NCBI GenBank assembly: GCA_002086835.1
Contig: MVIG01000008.1
Span: 62,001-126,000 of the forward strand
Reading direction: 5' to 3'
Origin: Mycolicibacterium porcinum
GTDB lineage: Bacteria; Actinomycetota; Actinomycetes; Mycobacteriales; Mycobacteriaceae
Length of the DNA stretch: 64,000 bases
The position numbers and the translations under genes were made by a program. The notes under the pieces were generated by a model. That model searched no databases. It was not told the DNA's origin and worked only from the letters and a program-made list of their open reading frames with translations. Shown piece after piece: positions 9,681 to 20,757 of this stretch; the first letter of the stretch is position 1; each line of letters opens with the position of its first letter.

Positions 9681-12029
9681 TCAGGCCGCCGACGTCACGC
9701 GGTAGACGTCGTACACGCCCTCCACGTTGCGCACCACGCTCAGCAGGTGGCCGAGGTGTTTGGGGTCGCCCATCTCGAAGGTGAACCGGCTGATCGCCAC
9801 CCGGTCGTTGGACGTCGTCACCGACGCCGACAGGATGTTGACCTTCTCGTCGGCCAGCACCCGCGTCACGTCGGAGAGCAGCCGGTGCCGGTCCAGCGCC
9901 TCGACCTGGATGGCCACCAGGAACACCGACGACGGCGACGGCGCCCAGTTCACCTCGATGATGCGTTCCGACTGTTGTTGCAGCGAGGCCGCATTCGTGC
10001 AGTCGGTGCGGTGCACGCTGACCCCACCACCGCGGGTCACGAAGCCCATGATGGTGTCGCCGGGCACCGGGGTGCAGCACTTGGCCAGCTTGGTCAGGGT
10101 TCCGGGCGCTCCCGGCACGGCGACACCGGTGTCGTCGGTGCTGCGCTGCCGTACCGGCATGGTCAGCGGAGTGGACCGCTCGGCGAGCTCGTCCTCGGCC
10201 GCATCGTCGCCGCCGAACTGGGCGAGCAGACGCTGCACGACGTGGCGCGCCGAGACGTGACCCTCACCCACCGCGGTGTACAGGGCCGAGACGTCCGCGT
10301 AGCGCAGCTCGCGCGCCAGTGCACCCATCGAATCGGCGTTGATCAAGCGCTGCAACGGAAGTCCGCCACGGCGGACCTCGCGCGCGATGGCGTCCTTGCC
10401 CGATTCCAGGGCCTCTTCGCGGCGTTCCTTGGCGAACCACTGCCGGATCTTGGCCTTCGCCCGCGGCGACACCACGAAGGTCTGCCAGTCGCGCGACGGC
10501 CCGGCATTGGGGGCCTTCGAGGTGAACACCTCGACGACCTCACCGTTCTCCAGCTTGCGCTCCAGCGCGACCAGCCGGCCGTTGACCCGAGCACCGATAC
10601 AGCGGTGACCGACCTCGGTGTGCACCGCGTAGGCGAAGTCGACCGGGGTCGAGCCGGTCGGCAGGTTGATCACGTCGCCCTTCGGGGTGAAGACGAAGAT
10701 CTCTTGTACCGCAAGGTCGTAACGCAGCGACTCGAGGAACTCGCCGGGATCGGCCGCCTCCCGCTGCCAGTCCAGCAGTTGGCGCATCCAGGCCATGTCA
10801 TCGATCTCGGTGGCGGCGCCGCTGTGCGGAACTCCGTTGCGGCCCTTGGCTTCCTTGTACCGCCAGTGCGCCGCGATGCCGTACTCGGCTGTGCGGTGCA
10901 TGTCGCGGGTGCGGATCTGCACCTCCAGCGGCTTGCCCTCCGGCCCCACGACCGTGGTGTGCAGCGACTGGTAGACGCCGTAACGCGGCTGGGCGATGTA
11001 GTCCTTGAACCTGCCCGCCATCGGTTGCCACAGCGAGTGCACGACACCCACCGCGGCGTAGCAGTCCCGGATCTCGTCACACAGGATCCGCACGCCGACC
11101 AGGTCGTGGATGTCGTCGAAGTCGCGCCCCTTGACGATCATCTTCTGGTAGATCGACCAGTAGTGCTTGGGTCTGCCCTCGACGACGGCGTTGATCTTCA
11201 TCGCGCTCAGCGCCACGCCGATCTCGGCACGCACCTTGGCCAGGTAGGTATCGCGTGACGGCGCCCGGTCGGCGACCAGCCGCACGATCTCCTCGTACTT
11301 CTTCGGGTGCAGGATCGCGAACGACAGATCCTCCAGCTCCCACTTGACCGTGGCCATGCCCAGCCGATGAGCAAGGGGCGCAATGACTTCCAGTGTCTCG
11401 CGGGCCTTGCGGGCCTGCTTCTCGGGCGGCAGGAACCGCATGGTGCGCATGTTGTGCAGCCGGTCGGCCACCTTGATCACCAGCACCCGGGGATCGCGCG
11501 CCATCGCGATGATCATCTTGCGGATGGTCTCGCCCTCGGCGGCCGAGCCGAGCACCACCTTGTCCAGCTTGGTGACCCCGTCGACGAGGTGGCCCACCTC
11601 GGCCCCGAACTCGGCGGTCAGGGCCTCCAGGGTGTACCCGGTGTCCTCCACGGTGTCGTGCAGCAGCGCGGCCACCAGCGTCGTGGTGTCCATCCCGAGC
11701 TCGGCCAGAATGTTGGCCACCGCCAGTGGATGGGTGATGTACGGGTCCCCGGATTTGCGGAGCTGGTCGGCATGACGCTGCTCGGCGACGTCGTAGGCGC
11801 GCTGCAGCAGCTGCAGATCGGCCTTCGGATAGATCTCGCGATGGACCGCGACCAATGGCTCCAGGACCGGATTGACCGCACTGCGCTGCGCGGTCATGCG
11901 GCGCGCCAGCCGGGCGCGCACGCGCCGGGAGGCGCTGGTCTTCGTGGCGTCGGGTCCGGTGGCCGCCGGAGGCGCCTGCACCGCCTGGCCCGCAGTCGCG
12001 TCCGTGCCCGTATCGCCGGCCATCGTCAC
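9681..12029 (-). CDS. relA: Bifunctional (p)ppGpp synthetase/hydrolase Rel
   Basis: Rel makes and degrades the alarmone (p)ppGpp and so runs the stringent response. The 782 residues carry the full long-RSH layout. There is an HD hydrolase domain with H-D-T-V-E-D at 124-129, a synthetase domain with R-F-K-D-Y-I (340-345) and E-V-Q-I-R-T (369-374), a TGS domain (about 445-500), and a C-terminal ACT domain (about 705-780). Both catalytic centres look intact, as in the single bifunctional Rel of mycobacteria. The first possible start is GTG at 12029; ATG at 12023 (second Met) has GGAGG five bases upstream and may be the true start. It lies upstream-adjacent to apt, as in M. tuberculosis. Confidence 0.96.
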   Translation of the reverse strand: MTMAGDTGTDATAGQAVQAPPAATGPDATKTSASRRVRARLARRMTAQRSAVNPVLEPLVAVHREIYPKADLQLLQRAYDVAEQRHADQLRKSGDPYITHPLAVANILAELGMDTTTLVAALLHDTVEDTGYTLEALTAEFGAEVGHLVDGVTKLDKVVLGSAAEGETIRKMIIAMARDPRVLVIKVADRLHNMRTMRFLPPEKQARKARETLEVIAPLAHRLGMATVKWELEDLSFAILHPKKYEEIVRLVADRAPSRDTYLAKVRAEIGVALSAMKINAVVEGRPKHYWSIYQKMIVKGRDFDDIHDLVGVRILCDEIRDCYAAVGVVHSLWQPMAGRFKDYIAQPRYGVYQSLHTTVVGPEGKPLEVQIRTRDMHRTAEYGIAAHWRYKEAKGRNGVPHSGAATEIDDMAWMRQLLDWQREAADPGEFLESLRYDLAVQEIFVFTPKGDVINLPTGSTPVDFAYAVHTEVGHRCIGARVNGRLVALERKLENGEVVEVFTSKAPNAGPSRDWQTFVVSPRAKAKIRQWFAKERREEALESGKDAIAREVRRGGLPLQRLINADSMGALARELRYADVSALYTAVGEGHVSARHVVQRLLAQFGGDDAAEDELAERSTPLTMPVRQRSTDDTGVAVPGAPGTLTKLAKCCTPVPGDTIMGFVTRGGGVSVHRTDCTNAASLQQQSERIIEVNWAPSPSSVFLVAIQVEALDRHRLLSDVTRVLADEKVNILSASVTTSNDRVAISRFTFEMGDPKHLGHLLSVVRNVEGVYDVYRVTSAA

Positions 12030-12063
12030 CTCCGCTCAACCTCCGAGAGTTCGAGGATATCCC

Positions 12064-12588
12064 TCACACCGTATGCAGGCTGGTGACCTGTAGCGGTGCC
12101 ACCACGTCCCGCCCGCCAAGGTCCGTCAATTCCAGCACCACCGCGGCGCTGCGCACATTGGCCCCGCTCGCCTCGAGCAGCTGTCGTGCCGCTCCGAGCG
12201 TTCCGCCGGTGGCCAGGACATCGTCGATGATCACAACGTTGCGCCCGGCGATATCAATCCCGTCGGCCGGGATCTCCAGCGTCGCGCTGCCGTATTCGAG
12301 CTGATAGGTGACGCTGTGCACCGGCGGCGGCAGCTTGCCGCCCTTCCGTACCGCCAGCACCCCCACCCCGAGTCGGGTCGCCACCGCGGCGCCCAGCAGG
12401 AAACCGCGGGCGTCCAGCCCCGCGACCAGATCGGCGCCGGCCGCCGTCGCGGCCAGGGCGTCGGTGACCGCGCCAAGGCCCTGCGCATCGGCCAGCAGCG
12501 GGGTCAGATCCTTGAACTGCACACCGGGCTCGGGAAAATCCGGCACCTCCCGGATCAGCTTCTTGACCAGCTCCGAGATCTTGGCCAT
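12064..12588 (-). CDS. apt: Adenine phosphoribosyltransferase
   Basis: Apt salvages adenine with PRPP to form AMP. The 174-residue product starting at MAKISEL shows [10 protein letters not shown] near the N-terminus, the A-G-L-D-A-R-G-F segment and the PRPP loop [13 protein letters not shown]. Family members are usually 170-180 residues, which supports the ATG at 12588. The open frame extends upstream into the neighbouring lipoprotein gene, but on a different frame and without homology. The arrangement rel-apt-lipoprotein-secFD is conserved in mycobacteria. Confidence 0.93.
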   Translation of the reverse strand: MAKISELVKKLIREVPDFPEPGVQFKDLTPLLADAQGLGAVTDALAATAAGADLVAGLDARGFLLGAAVATRLGVGVLAVRKGGKLPPPVHSVTYQLEYGSATLEIPADGIDIAGRNVVIIDDVLATGGTLGAARQLLEASGANVRSAAVVLELTDLGGRDVVAPLQVTSLHTV

Positions 12589-12596
12589 GTCGCCAC

Positions 12597-14264
12597 TCAC
12601 CTGGACAACTTCCAGCGGTCCATGTTCCACCCTGCACCCCACCGGGTCGGATTGCTGCTCACCGCGTACATCTTGGTCGACGTGAGCACCGTGCGCTGCT
12701 GGCGGTACAGCGGCAGGGTCGGCATGTCGTTCCACAGGATCGGCGCGCCCTCCCCCGCCAGCCGCGCCAGTTCCTTCGGATCCGACGAAACAGCCTGCGC
12801 ATCGATGATGCCGTCGACCCGCTCGTTGGTGTAGCCGGGCAGGTTGTTGCCGTTGCCCGAGTGGAACGCGTAGGCGTCGATGGCCGAAGAACCCGAGGAG
12901 CCGCTGCCTGCGGCCCCGCCGGTGCTGGCCAGCAATCCGTCGAACTCGTTGTTGCGCAACGCCACCGGACCGGCTGTCGCCGAACCCGCATCCTGCACGG
13001 TGATGCCGGCCGCGGCACACGACTTCGCGATCGCACCGACGGTCGCGGCCAGCCGGGCGTTGGGTGTCTGGTACCCGATGCGGACCGTCAGCGGCTTGTT
13101 GTTGAGCGCAGCGCGGGCGGCGTCAGGGTTGGCCACCCCGAATTGCGCGGCCTCGCCCACGTTCTCGGCCGCACTGAACGCGTCGTCGGTGACCGGGCTG
13201 AGCCGGGAGTTGATGATCGGCGTCCCGGCGTTGCGGGCGATCACGTCCCGCGGGGTGCACAGGGCCACGGCGCGGCGCGCCGGTGGTGCGGCCAATGGGC
13301 CGCCCGGCGCGAAGATCAACTGCTCGATACCAGCCGACGGGCTCTCCATGCTGACGTAGTCGTCGGGCAGGTTGAGCAGGCCCGAGGATCCGGACTCGAT
13401 GTCGACGACGTCGAAGGAGCCCTGGTTGACCCGCTCCTGGATGTCGGCCCCACGCGGCCACACCGCGATCTGGTTGGTGACCGCCGGGGTCCCCCACCAC
13501 TTGTCGTTGGCGACCAGGACCACCACGCCGTCCTTGGACACCGAGTCGATGCGGTACGGGCCCGACGACGGGAACCGTTTCAGGTCGAGGTCGGGTTTGA
13601 GATCCCAGACGGTGTTCCACGCCTTGGCGATCCTGTCGATCGTGGGCTGGTCGCCGTTCTGCAGCGCGGTGGCCACCCCGCCGTCGCCGAGGTTGAGTTC
13701 GTCGGCGATGACATGGGAGGGCATCAGCGATGTCGCGGCGAACAGCTGCCCGTAGTCGAGGAAGCCGCGGTCCTGGGCGAACGACACCCGGGCCCGCTTC
13801 TGGCCCGGGGCACAGTCCACGGACGCGATGTCGCGGTAGCCCGCTCGGCTGGCGGCATCGAACCCGGGGAACCGTCCGGACTGCGCACCCCAGGCCAGCA
13901 CGAGGTCGTCACACGTGATGGGTTTGCCGTCGGAGTAGACCGCCTTGTCGCTGATCACGTAGTCCAGGATCAGCGGGGCGCGGCCCACGACCGACACCGA
14001 GCCGAAGTCGTTGTCGGCGACGACCTGGCCCTCGGGGCCGTGATAGGCGAACCCGGTCAGCGCCCGGGCGAATGCCTGCGGCCCGGCCGACGCGGCCCCG
14101 GCCACCGTATTGGTGTTGTAGGTGGTCAGGGTGCCGTCGACGGCGTAGTCGATCTTGTCGGCCGAGCTGCCCGAACACGCCGCCAGACCCATCGCGGCGA
14201 CCACGGACAGCGTCGCCGCCGTCAGTGCCGTCCGCGACCGGGCGACGGCCCGCCACTGAACCAT
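12597..14264 (-). CDS. Solute-binding family 5 lipoprotein (Rv2585c-like)
   Basis: This 555-residue exported lipoprotein has a signal peptide ending in a lipobox G-L-A-A-C (Cys30). The mature part resembles extracellular solute-binding family 5 (DppA/OppA): early segment L-T-T-Y-N-T-N-T, then [13 protein letters not shown] in the usual place. No permease or ATPase gene is adjacent, so it is an orphan. Its stable place between secF and apt in mycobacteria suggests a cell-envelope role; the ligand is unknown. The ATG lies six bases after the secF stop. Confidence 0.85.
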   Translation of the reverse strand: MVQWRAVARSRTALTAATLSVVAAMGLAACSGSSADKIDYAVDGTLTTYNTNTVAGAASAGPQAFARALTGFAYHGPEGQVVADNDFGSVSVVGRAPLILDYVISDKAVYSDGKPITCDDLVLAWGAQSGRFPGFDAASRAGYRDIASVDCAPGQKRARVSFAQDRGFLDYGQLFAATSLMPSHVIADELNLGDGGVATALQNGDQPTIDRIAKAWNTVWDLKPDLDLKRFPSSGPYRIDSVSKDGVVVLVANDKWWGTPAVTNQIAVWPRGADIQERVNQGSFDVVDIESGSSGLLNLPDDYVSMESPSAGIEQLIFAPGGPLAAPPARRAVALCTPRDVIARNAGTPIINSRLSPVTDDAFSAAENVGEAAQFGVANPDAARAALNNKPLTVRIGYQTPNARLAATVGAIAKSCAAAGITVQDAGSATAGPVALRNNEFDGLLASTGGAAGSGSSGSSAIDAYAFHSGNGNNLPGYTNERVDGIIDAQAVSSDPKELARLAGEGAPILWNDMPTLPLYRQQRTVLTSTKMYAVSSNPTRWGAGWNMDRWKLSR

Positions 14265-14269
14265 GCGGT

Positions 14270-15556
14270 CTACCGCCGGGTGTTCCGCTTGCCCGACGGA
14301 CGTCCGGTCCGCGCGGCCGGTCGCGCACCGGGAGCCGGCTTGGCCGGTGCGGGCTCGGCGGCGACCGAGGCCGACACTGTCTCGGCACCGGTGTCGTCGG
14401 CGTCCGCATCGGAGGCGTCCGCCGCGTCCTTGGTGGCCGTGGAGGCCTTGGCGCCCTTCTCCCGGCGGTTCAGCACGCGCTTGGTGTGCTTGCGCACCAG
14501 TTCCGTACGTTCGCGCAACGACACCAGCAGCGGCGTGGCGAAGTAGATCGACGAGTAGGTACCGACGATGACGCCGACCAGCTGGACCAGGGCCAGATCC
14601 ATCAGCGTTCCGACACCGAGCAGCCAGACCGCGACGACCATCAGCGCGACGATCGGCAACACCGAGATGAGGCTGGTGTTGATCGAGCGCATGAAGGTCT
14701 GGTTCACGGCGAGGTTGGCCTGCTCGGCGAACGTTCTGCGGGTCGTGTGCTCGAAGCCGTGGGTGTTCTCTTCGACCTTGTCGAACACGATCACCGTGTC
14801 GTAGAGCGAGAAGCCCAGAATCGTCAGCAGACCGATGACCGTGGCCGGGGTGACCTCGAACCCGACCAGTGAGTAGACACCGGCGGTCACGACCAGGTCG
14901 AAGACGAGGGTGGCCATCGCCGCCATCGCCATATACCGCTCATACCGCCACGCGATGTAGATCGAGGCCAGCACGACGAAGACCACGAGCGCGATCAGCG
15001 CCTTCTGGGTGATCTGTCCACCCCAGGTTTCGGACACGGCCGAGTCGCTGATCACCTGCTTGCTGGGCTGGCCGTCGCCGCCCTTGGGATGGAACGCGTC
15101 GAACAGCGCGGTCCGCAGCTTTTCGGTCTCGTCGTTGGACAGAGTCTCCGAACGGATCTGCACCGTCGCCGAGGCGCCGCTGCCGACCAGTACGACCGAC
15201 TCGGGCGCCTTGTTCAGGGTCTTGTTGAATACGTCCTCGACCTGTTGGACCGAGACGATCCCGTCGGAACCGGCCGACGGCATCGACACCTTCGTGCCGC
15301 CCTCGAAGTCGATACCGAAGGTGAACCCGCGAAGCACCATGCTGGCGACGCAGATCGCGACGATGATGCCGCTGACCGCGTACCAGAGCTTGCGGCGGCC
15401 GATCACCTCGAAGGCGCCGGTGCCCGTGTAGAGCCGGACGAAGAATCCGTGCTTCGGCAGTGCCGCGGAAGCGGATTCGATGTTCGGCGCCTCCACCGCG
15501 GTGTCTTTGACGTCCTCGGCGGCCGTGTCGTCGGCGGTGTTCTTTGCTGCTGCCAT
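14270..15556 (-). CDS. secF: Protein-export membrane protein SecF
   Basis: SecF works with SecD and YajC to assist SecYEG-driven export, using the proton gradient. The 428 residues have six predicted membrane segments, the family sequence F-E-G-G-T-K-V-S-M-P after the first, and G-F-S-L-Y-D-T-V-I-V-F-D-K-V-E-E-N in the fourth. An unusually long cytoplasmic N-terminus (about 55 residues) and a basic, Ala/Pro-rich C-terminal tail (after about 345) flank the conserved core. It follows secD by five bases in the secD-secF operon. Confidence 0.95.
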   Translation of the reverse strand: MAAAKNTADDTAAEDVKDTAVEAPNIESASAALPKHGFFVRLYTGTGAFEVIGRRKLWYAVSGIIVAICVASMVLRGFTFGIDFEGGTKVSMPSAGSDGIVSVQQVEDVFNKTLNKAPESVVLVGSGASATVQIRSETLSNDETEKLRTALFDAFHPKGGDGQPSKQVISDSAVSETWGGQITQKALIALVVFVVLASIYIAWRYERYMAMAAMATLVFDLVVTAGVYSLVGFEVTPATVIGLLTILGFSLYDTVIVFDKVEENTHGFEHTTRRTFAEQANLAVNQTFMRSINTSLISVLPIVALMVVAVWLLGVGTLMDLALVQLVGVIVGTYSSIYFATPLLVSLRERTELVRKHTKRVLNRREKGAKASTATKDAADASDADADDTGAETVSASVAAEPAPAKPAPGARPAARTGRPSGKRNTRR

Positions 15557-15560
15557 GTGC

Positions 15561-17408
15561 TTATCCCCGTCCCGCGGTCGCGTGCGAAGCCTCTCGGCGC
15601 TCCCGCGCGATCTGCTGCACCGCGCCGAGACCGTTGAGGGCCGGTTTTGCCATCGTCGGAGACTTGGAGGCCAGGTACACCAGCGGCCAGGTCACCAGGA
15701 ACACGACCACGATGTCCAGGATCGTGGTCAACCCCAAGGTGAACGCGAAGCCCTTGACCTGACCGATCGCCAGGAAGTACAGCACCGCGGCGGCCAGGAA
15801 CGTCACGGCGTTGCCGGACACGATCGTCTTGCGGGCCCTGGCCCAGCCTCGGGGTACCGCCGACCGGAAGGACCGGCCCTCACGGATCTCGTCCTTTATT
15901 CGTTCGAAGAACACCACGAACGAGTCCGCGGTCGTGCCGATACCGATGATCAGACCTGCGATACCGGCCAGGTCGAGCGTGTAGCCGATGTACCTGCCGA
16001 GCAGCACGAGGATCGCGAAAACCATTGCGCCCGCGGCCACCAGCGACAGCGCGACCAGCAGGCCGAGCACGCGGTAGTACAGCAGTGAGTACAGCAGCAC
16101 CGCGGCCAGACCGACCGCGCCTGCGATCAGGCCGGCCCGCATCGAAGACAGACCGAGGGTCGCCGAAACGGTCTCGGCTTCCGAGGATTCGAACGACAGT
16201 GGCAGAGAGCCGTACTTGAGCACATTGGCCAGTTCCTTGGCCGTGTCCGAATTGAACTGGCCGGTAATCTGGGTGTTCCCGCCGGGGATCGGCTCGCGGA
16301 TCTCCGGTGCGCTGACCACCTGCGAGTCGAGGGTGAACGCCGTCTGCGTGCCCACGTTCGCCGCGGTGAAGTCGGCCCAGGTCTTGGCGCCGCCGCTCTT
16401 GAAGGTCACGTCGACGACGTACTGGCCCTGCTGCTGGTTCAGCCCGGAGGTGGCGTCGGCGATCTCTTCGCCACTCATGATCGACTTGCTCAGCAGGTAG
16501 ACCGTCTGGCCGTCCTGGGAGCAGGTGATCAGCGGCAGGTTCGGGTCGTCGTTGCCGGCGAGCACATCTTCTTCACCGCAGCGCGTGGCCTGGTACTGCA
16601 GGGCGAGGATCTGAATCGACGGGTTGGTGCTCTGCCGCAGTTCCTTCTCGTCGGCGATGCGCTGGGCCAGTGCGGCCTTGGCGTCGCCCGGCTTGGGCGG
16701 TGCCGGAGCCTGGCCCGGCGCGGGCGCGCCCGGGGCGGGAGCCGGCGCGGGCGCGGGCTCACCTGGGGCCGGCGCCGGAGACGGTTCGCCAGGCGTGGGC
16801 GCGGGGTCCAGCGGGTAGGGCCGCGGCTGGGGCGCCGGGGCCGGCTCGCCGGCCGGCGGTGCCACCGGTGCCTCGCCCGCCGGTGGAGCCGCCGGTGCCT
16901 CACCCGGCATGCCGGGGATGACACCCGGCAGGCCCGGGACCGCGCCGGGCGCCGCGGGGGCGCCTGGGGCCGCGGGGGCGCCCGGAGCGCCGGCGCCCGG
17001 CTGCTGGCCCTGCTGGGCCGGCGGCTTGGCGGGCATCGCGTGCACGACGGGCCGGATGTACAGACGCGCGGTCTGGCCCAGGTTGCGGGCCTCGCTGCCG
17101 TCGTTGCCGGGAACAGTGATCACCAGGTTGTCGCCGTCGATGACGACCTCCGAACCCGAGACGCCGAGACCGTCGACGCGGGCGCTGATGATTTGTTGGG
17201 CCTGGTTGAGTGCCTCTCTGGTCGGCGTCGAGCCGTCCGGGGTGCGCGCGGTGAGCGTCACCCGGGTACCGCCCTGCAGGTCAATGCCGAGTTTGGGCTT
17301 GGCCTGCTTGTCGCCGGTGAGGAACACCAGCAGATAAACGCCGATCAGAAGGACCAGGAAAAGTGTCAGGTAGCGCGCAGGGTGCACCGGCGCCGTAGAC
17401 GATGCCAC
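15561..17408 (-). CDS. secD: Protein translocase subunit SecD
   Basis: SecD is the large partner of SecF. In 615 residues it has one N-terminal membrane segment (about 12-30), the motif [11 protein letters not shown] (40-50), a large extracytoplasmic P1 domain and five C-terminal membrane segments with [15 protein letters not shown]. The P1 domain is split by about 115 residues of Pro/Ala/Gly/Glu repeats (126-241; bases 16686-17033), much longer than in most bacteria. The start is GTG, 72 bases downstream of yajC. Confidence 0.95.
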   Translation of the reverse strand: MASSTAPVHPARYLTLFLVLLIGVYLLVFLTGDKQAKPKLGIDLQGGTRVTLTARTPDGSTPTREALNQAQQIISARVDGLGVSGSEVVIDGDNLVITVPGNDGSEARNLGQTARLYIRPVVHAMPAKPPAQQGQQPGAGAPGAPAAPGAPAAPGAVPGLPGVIPGMPGEAPAAPPAGEAPVAPPAGEPAPAPQPRPYPLDPAPTPGEPSPAPAPGEPAPAPAPAPGAPAPGQAPAPPKPGDAKAALAQRIADEKELRQSTNPSIQILALQYQATRCGEEDVLAGNDDPNLPLITCSQDGQTVYLLSKSIMSGEEIADATSGLNQQQGQYVVDVTFKSGGAKTWADFTAANVGTQTAFTLDSQVVSAPEIREPIPGGNTQITGQFNSDTAKELANVLKYGSLPLSFESSEAETVSATLGLSSMRAGLIAGAVGLAAVLLYSLLYYRVLGLLVALSLVAAGAMVFAILVLLGRYIGYTLDLAGIAGLIIGIGTTADSFVVFFERIKDEIREGRSFRSAVPRGWARARKTIVSGNAVTFLAAAVLYFLAIGQVKGFAFTLGLTTILDIVVVFLVTWPLVYLASKSPTMAKPALNGLGAVQQIARERREASHATAGRG

Positions 17409-17480
17409 GTTTCTAGGGTCTCCTCGAGATCAGTTCGTCAGCACCGCAAAGGGTACGTGCTTGTCCTGGGTGCTCTGCGG

Positions 17481-17837
17481 TCAGTCTTTCTTGAGGCCGT
17501 CGGTGTCGGTGACGCCGGTGCTCTCGGTCAGTTCAGTCGCGGCCGAGGTCGAGCCGTCGGCATCGCTATCACTATCGGTGTCCTCCTCGATGCGGTCGCG
17601 CACCGCGAGCTTCATCCAGGTGGTGACGACGCCGGGGGCGATCTCCAGGTCGACGTTGTCGTCGGTGATACCGGTGATCGTGCCCTGCAGGCCCGAGGTG
17701 GTGTGCACGCGATCGCCGATCTGCAGCGAGTTGTGCAGGTCGATGGTCGCCTGCATCGCCTTGCGCTGACGACGCGACGCGAAGAACATAAACGCGCCCA
17801 TGACGATCAGCAGGGGCAGGAAAATGACGAGATCCAT
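17481..17837 (-). CDS. yajC: Preprotein translocase subunit YajC
   Basis: YajC is a small accessory subunit of the SecDF complex. The 118-residue protein has one N-terminal membrane helix (about 3-20) followed by R-R-Q-R-K-A-M-Q, then the cytoplasmic YajC domain with L-Q-I-G-D-R-V-H-T-T-S-G-L-Q-G-T. An acidic, Ser/Thr-rich tail (D-S-D-S-D-A-D-G) ends it. It is the first gene of yajC-secD-secF and is divergent from gabT; the 160-base gap must hold both promoters. Confidence 0.93.
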   Translation of the reverse strand: MDLVIFLPLLIVMGAFMFFASRRQRKAMQATIDLHNSLQIGDRVHTTSGLQGTITGITDDNVDLEIAPGVVTTWMKLAVRDRIEEDTDSDSDADGSTSAATELTESTGVTDTDGLKKD

Positions 17838-17998
17838 GTCAACTATGTCTTTCGTGTTGTGTCAGATGTCAGGGCGACCGAGGCCACGATACCGCCGCTG
17901 ACCCGGACCACCCCATTCGCCGCCGACAGGCGGGCTACGCGGCTACGCTCAGTACGCGTTGTTTCCGGCCCCGCCCTTCCGTCAAGAGGAGGCAGTGT

Positions 17999-19339
17999 TT
18001 GAGCCATCCAGAGCAGTCCAGGCTTCTGGCCACCGCCATCCCCGGCCCCAAATCCGAGGCGTTGATCGGCCGAAAATCGGCGGCCGTGGCCCGTGGGGTC
18101 GGTAACACCATGCCCGTGTATGCCGCCCGCGCCGGAGGCGGCATCGTCGAGGACGTCGACGGCAACCGGCTCATCGACCTCGGCTCGGGCATCGCCGTCA
18201 CCACGATCGGCAACTCGTCGCCGCGGGTGGTCGAGGCGGTGGCCGCGCAGGCCGCCGACTTCACCCACACCTGCTTCATGATCACGCCGTACGAGGAGTA
18301 CGTCGCGGTCTGCGAGCACCTCAACCGGCTGACGCCGGTACGCGGCGAGAAGCGGTCGGCCCTGTTCAACTCCGGTTCCGAGGCGGTGGAGAACGCGGTC
18401 AAGATCGCACGGTCCCACACCCATAAGCAGGCCGTCGTCGCCTTCGACCACGCGTATCACGGGCGCACCAACCTCACGATGGCACTGACCGCCAAGTCCA
18501 TGCCGTACAAGCACGGCTTCGGGCCGTTCGCACCCGAGATCTATCGGGCGCCGTTGTCCTATCCGTTCCGCGACGCGGAGTTCGGCAAGGAGCTGGCCAC
18601 CGACGGCGCGCTCGCGGCCAGGCGGGCCATCGACGTGATGGAAAAGCAGGTCGGCGCGGACAACCTGGCTGCGGTCATTATCGAACCCATCCAGGGCGAG
18701 GGCGGGTTCATCGTCCCGGCCGACGGGTTCCTGCCCGCGTTGTTGGGATGGTGCCGCGACAACAACGTGGTGTTCATCGCCGACGAAGTGCAGACCGGGT
18801 TCGCCCGCACCGGCGCGATGTTCGCGTGCGAGCACGAGGGCATCGATCCCGACCTGATCGTCACCGCCAAGGGCATCGCCGATGGCCTGCCGTTGTCCGC
18901 GGTGACGGGGCGGGCCGAGATCATGGACTCGCCGCACGTCTCGGGGCTGGGTGGCACCTACGGCGGCAATCCCGTCGCGTGCGCCGCGGCGCTGGCCACC
19001 ATCGAGACCATCGAGGCCGACGGTCTGGTCGCCCGCGCCCAGCAGATCGAAGTGCTCATGAAGGACCGGCTGGGCCGGTTGCAGGCCGAGGACGACCGGA
19101 TCGGCGACGTACGCGGCCGAGGCGCGATGATCGCCGTCGAACTGGTCAAGGCCGGCACCACCACGCCCGACCCGGAGCTGACCAAGGCGCTGTGCGCCGG
19201 CGCTCATGCGGCCGGGGTGATCGTGCTGTCCTGCGGCACTTACGGCAACGTACTGCGCTTCCTGCCGCCGCTGACGATCAGCGACGAACTGCTCATCGAG
19301 GGTCTCGATGTGATCGAGCTGATCCTGCGCGACCTCTGA
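17999..19339 (+). CDS. gabT: 4-aminobutyrate transaminase
   Basis: This PLP-dependent class III aminotransferase moves the amino group of 4-aminobutyrate to 2-oxoglutarate, giving succinate semialdehyde. The 446 residues show the cofactor-site sequence N-S-G-S-E-A-V-E-N-A, the D-E-V-Q-T-G-F-A-R-T-G motif and the Schiff-base lysine in T-A-K-G-I-A-D-G-L-P (Lys291). Length and motifs fit GabT of M. tuberculosis (Rv2589), at the same place next to yajC. The start is TTG with AAGAGGAGG six bases upstream. Confidence 0.92.
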   Translation: MSHPEQSRLLATAIPGPKSEALIGRKSAAVARGVGNTMPVYAARAGGGIVEDVDGNRLIDLGSGIAVTTIGNSSPRVVEAVAAQAADFTHTCFMITPYEEYVAVCEHLNRLTPVRGEKRSALFNSGSEAVENAVKIARSHTHKQAVVAFDHAYHGRTNLTMALTAKSMPYKHGFGPFAPEIYRAPLSYPFRDAEFGKELATDGALAARRAIDVMEKQVGADNLAAVIIEPIQGEGGFIVPADGFLPALLGWCRDNNVVFIADEVQTGFARTGAMFACEHEGIDPDLIVTAKGIADGLPLSAVTGRAEIMDSPHVSGLGGTYGGNPVACAAALATIETIEADGLVARAQQIEVLMKDRLGRLQAEDDRIGDVRGRGAMIAVELVKAGTTTPDPELTKALCAGAHAAGVIVLSCGTYGNVLRFLPPLTISDELLIEGLDVIELILRDL

Positions 19340-19343
19340 AGCG

Positions 19344-19964
19344 CTAATGAGCGTGGGTGTGACGCCGGCCGAACATCCCGCCCCAGGTCCGACGCTCAGG
19401 CGCGGCCACGGCTTCGGTCGGCTGCGCGTCAGCGACGGCGACCGGCTCGGCGGACACGGCGTGCGCCGCGGGCCGTTGCGCGTATTCGACGTCACGGACA
19501 CTGCGGACCGACAACCGGCCCACCGCGACCGCGCCGAGGAACACGATCAGCGCGCCGAGTCCCGAGAAGTACGCCAATTCCAGCGTCACGCGTTTGGCGT
19601 CGGTCACGGCGATCGGCATGCCGGCGTCGCCGATGCCCAACGGCCCTGCCAGCGCCCGGCCGACCACGAACCACGCTCCACCCAAAACGGCGAGCCAGGC
19701 GCCGAAATGCGCGGTGGCCCGGTTGCCAGAACCCAGCAGGAGCAGGCCGCCCAGTGCCGTCACAGCCCCAGGAAGCACCTCCAACCAGCCGCGCGCCGAC
19801 GTCCACACCCAGGCTTGATCCGGGGTGAAGGCGAAGTCGAAGTACGGTCCGACGAACGGGATCAGGGCACCCCAGATTCCCAGCAGGACCAGCAAAAGGC
19901 CGCTGGCGGCTCCGCGGCTTCTGGGCATGCGCAGACGGCCGCCGCGGGTATCGAATTCGGTCAT
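19344..19964 (-). CDS. Four-helix membrane protein of unknown function
   Basis: This 206-residue integral membrane protein has four predicted membrane segments (about 20-38, 64-80, 86-105, 133-150). A cytoplasmic tail rich in Ala, Glu and Val ends in a His-rich R-R-H-T-H-A-H. The W-V-W-T-S-A-R-G-W-L-E-V-L-P-G loop resembles small actinobacterial membrane proteins without assigned function. It is convergent with gabT (four bases between stops) and divergent from the DinB-like gene. The terminal His cluster might bind metal, but nothing else supports that. Confidence 0.8.
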   Translation of the reverse strand: MTEFDTRGGRLRMPRSRGAASGLLLVLLGIWGALIPFVGPYFDFAFTPDQAWVWTSARGWLEVLPGAVTALGGLLLLGSGNRATAHFGAWLAVLGGAWFVVGRALAGPLGIGDAGMPIAVTDAKRVTLELAYFSGLGALIVFLGAVAVGRLSVRSVRDVEYAQRPAAHAVSAEPVAVADAQPTEAVAAPERRTWGGMFGRRHTHAH

Positions 19965-20031
19965 GATGCCTCCTTTGACACCCCGGTGGGTACCCCAATC
20001 TCGGTGGCAGTAACGCTCCTACCCTGAGGGC

Positions 20032-20667
20032 ATGCGTCTCGCCGAGAATGTCCTGCGCGATGAGTTGGCCGGCGCATGGGAACGGTGGGGGCAGCGGTGC
20101 GCCGACCTCACCGCCACCCAGTGGCGGACCACCACCCGCTGTGAGTCCTGGGACGTGCAGTCGCTGGTCGCCCATGTGTGCCCGGAGGCGACGACGTTCG
20201 ACGAACTGGCCAAGGCCCGAATCGACGGCGTGCCCGCGGTAACCGACGCCGCCGAGATGCTGCGCATCTTCAACCGGCCGGACGGTGTCGCCAACGCCAC
20301 GGCGAACCAGATCGCCGAACGCGCTGTGCTCGAGGCCTCCACGCTGACGCCACCGACTGCGGCAGCGCGATTCCTGGAAGCGGCCGCCCGACTGCGCCGC
20401 ATGCCCGAGATGGCCCGAGCCGGCGAAACGGCGATCCGCTACCCGATCGTCGGCAGCACCACGCTCGGCGTCGTCGCCGAGGTCGCGCTGATGGAGGCCA
20501 CCGTGCATCTGCTCGACCTGGCTGACGCAGTCGGCGGTGTGGCGCCGTCGCCCACCGCCTTGGCCGCCACCCGCGACCTGTTGATCGCGGTGCCTGATCC
20601 CGCGGCGGCGGTGGAAGCGCTCGCCGGACGGGCTCCTGCTCGGGCGGCGGTCCCAGCAATCCGTTGA
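20032..20667 (+). CDS. DinB/mycothiol-maleylpyruvate isomerase-fold protein
   Basis: This 211-residue cytoplasmic four-helix-bundle protein belongs to the actinobacterial maleylpyruvate isomerase N-terminal superfamily. It has the typical start E-L-A-G-A-W-E-R-W and the segment T-T-T-R-C-E-S-W-D-V-Q-S-L-V-A-H-V (about 33-49), with a conserved W-D-V--HV pattern. A later metal-ligand region E-V-A-L-M-E-A-T-V-H-L-L-D-L-A-D-A-V-G-G fits the family. Members use mycothiol or have unknown substrates; the actual reaction is not known. ATG start. Confidence 0.78.
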   Translation: MRLAENVLRDELAGAWERWGQRCADLTATQWRTTTRCESWDVQSLVAHVCPEATTFDELAKARIDGVPAVTDAAEMLRIFNRPDGVANATANQIAERAVLEASTLTPPTAAARFLEAAARLRRMPEMARAGETAIRYPIVGSTTLGVVAEVALMEATVHLLDLADAVGGVAPSPTALAATRDLLIAVPDPAAAVEALAGRAPARAAVPAIR

Positions 20668-20757
20668 GCCGGTATCAGGCCGTCCCCTGCTCGTACCCAG
20701 GAACGCCCAGACTCACAGCACATTGACAGCGAGAAAGCTGGTTTTCCGGAAATAAGT

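Noticed and set aside
16686..17033. Repetitive tract as a CRISPR-like or minisatellite array
   Set aside because: The repeats are irregular, in frame and encode Pro/Ala-rich SecD residues; no spacers or constant repeat length.
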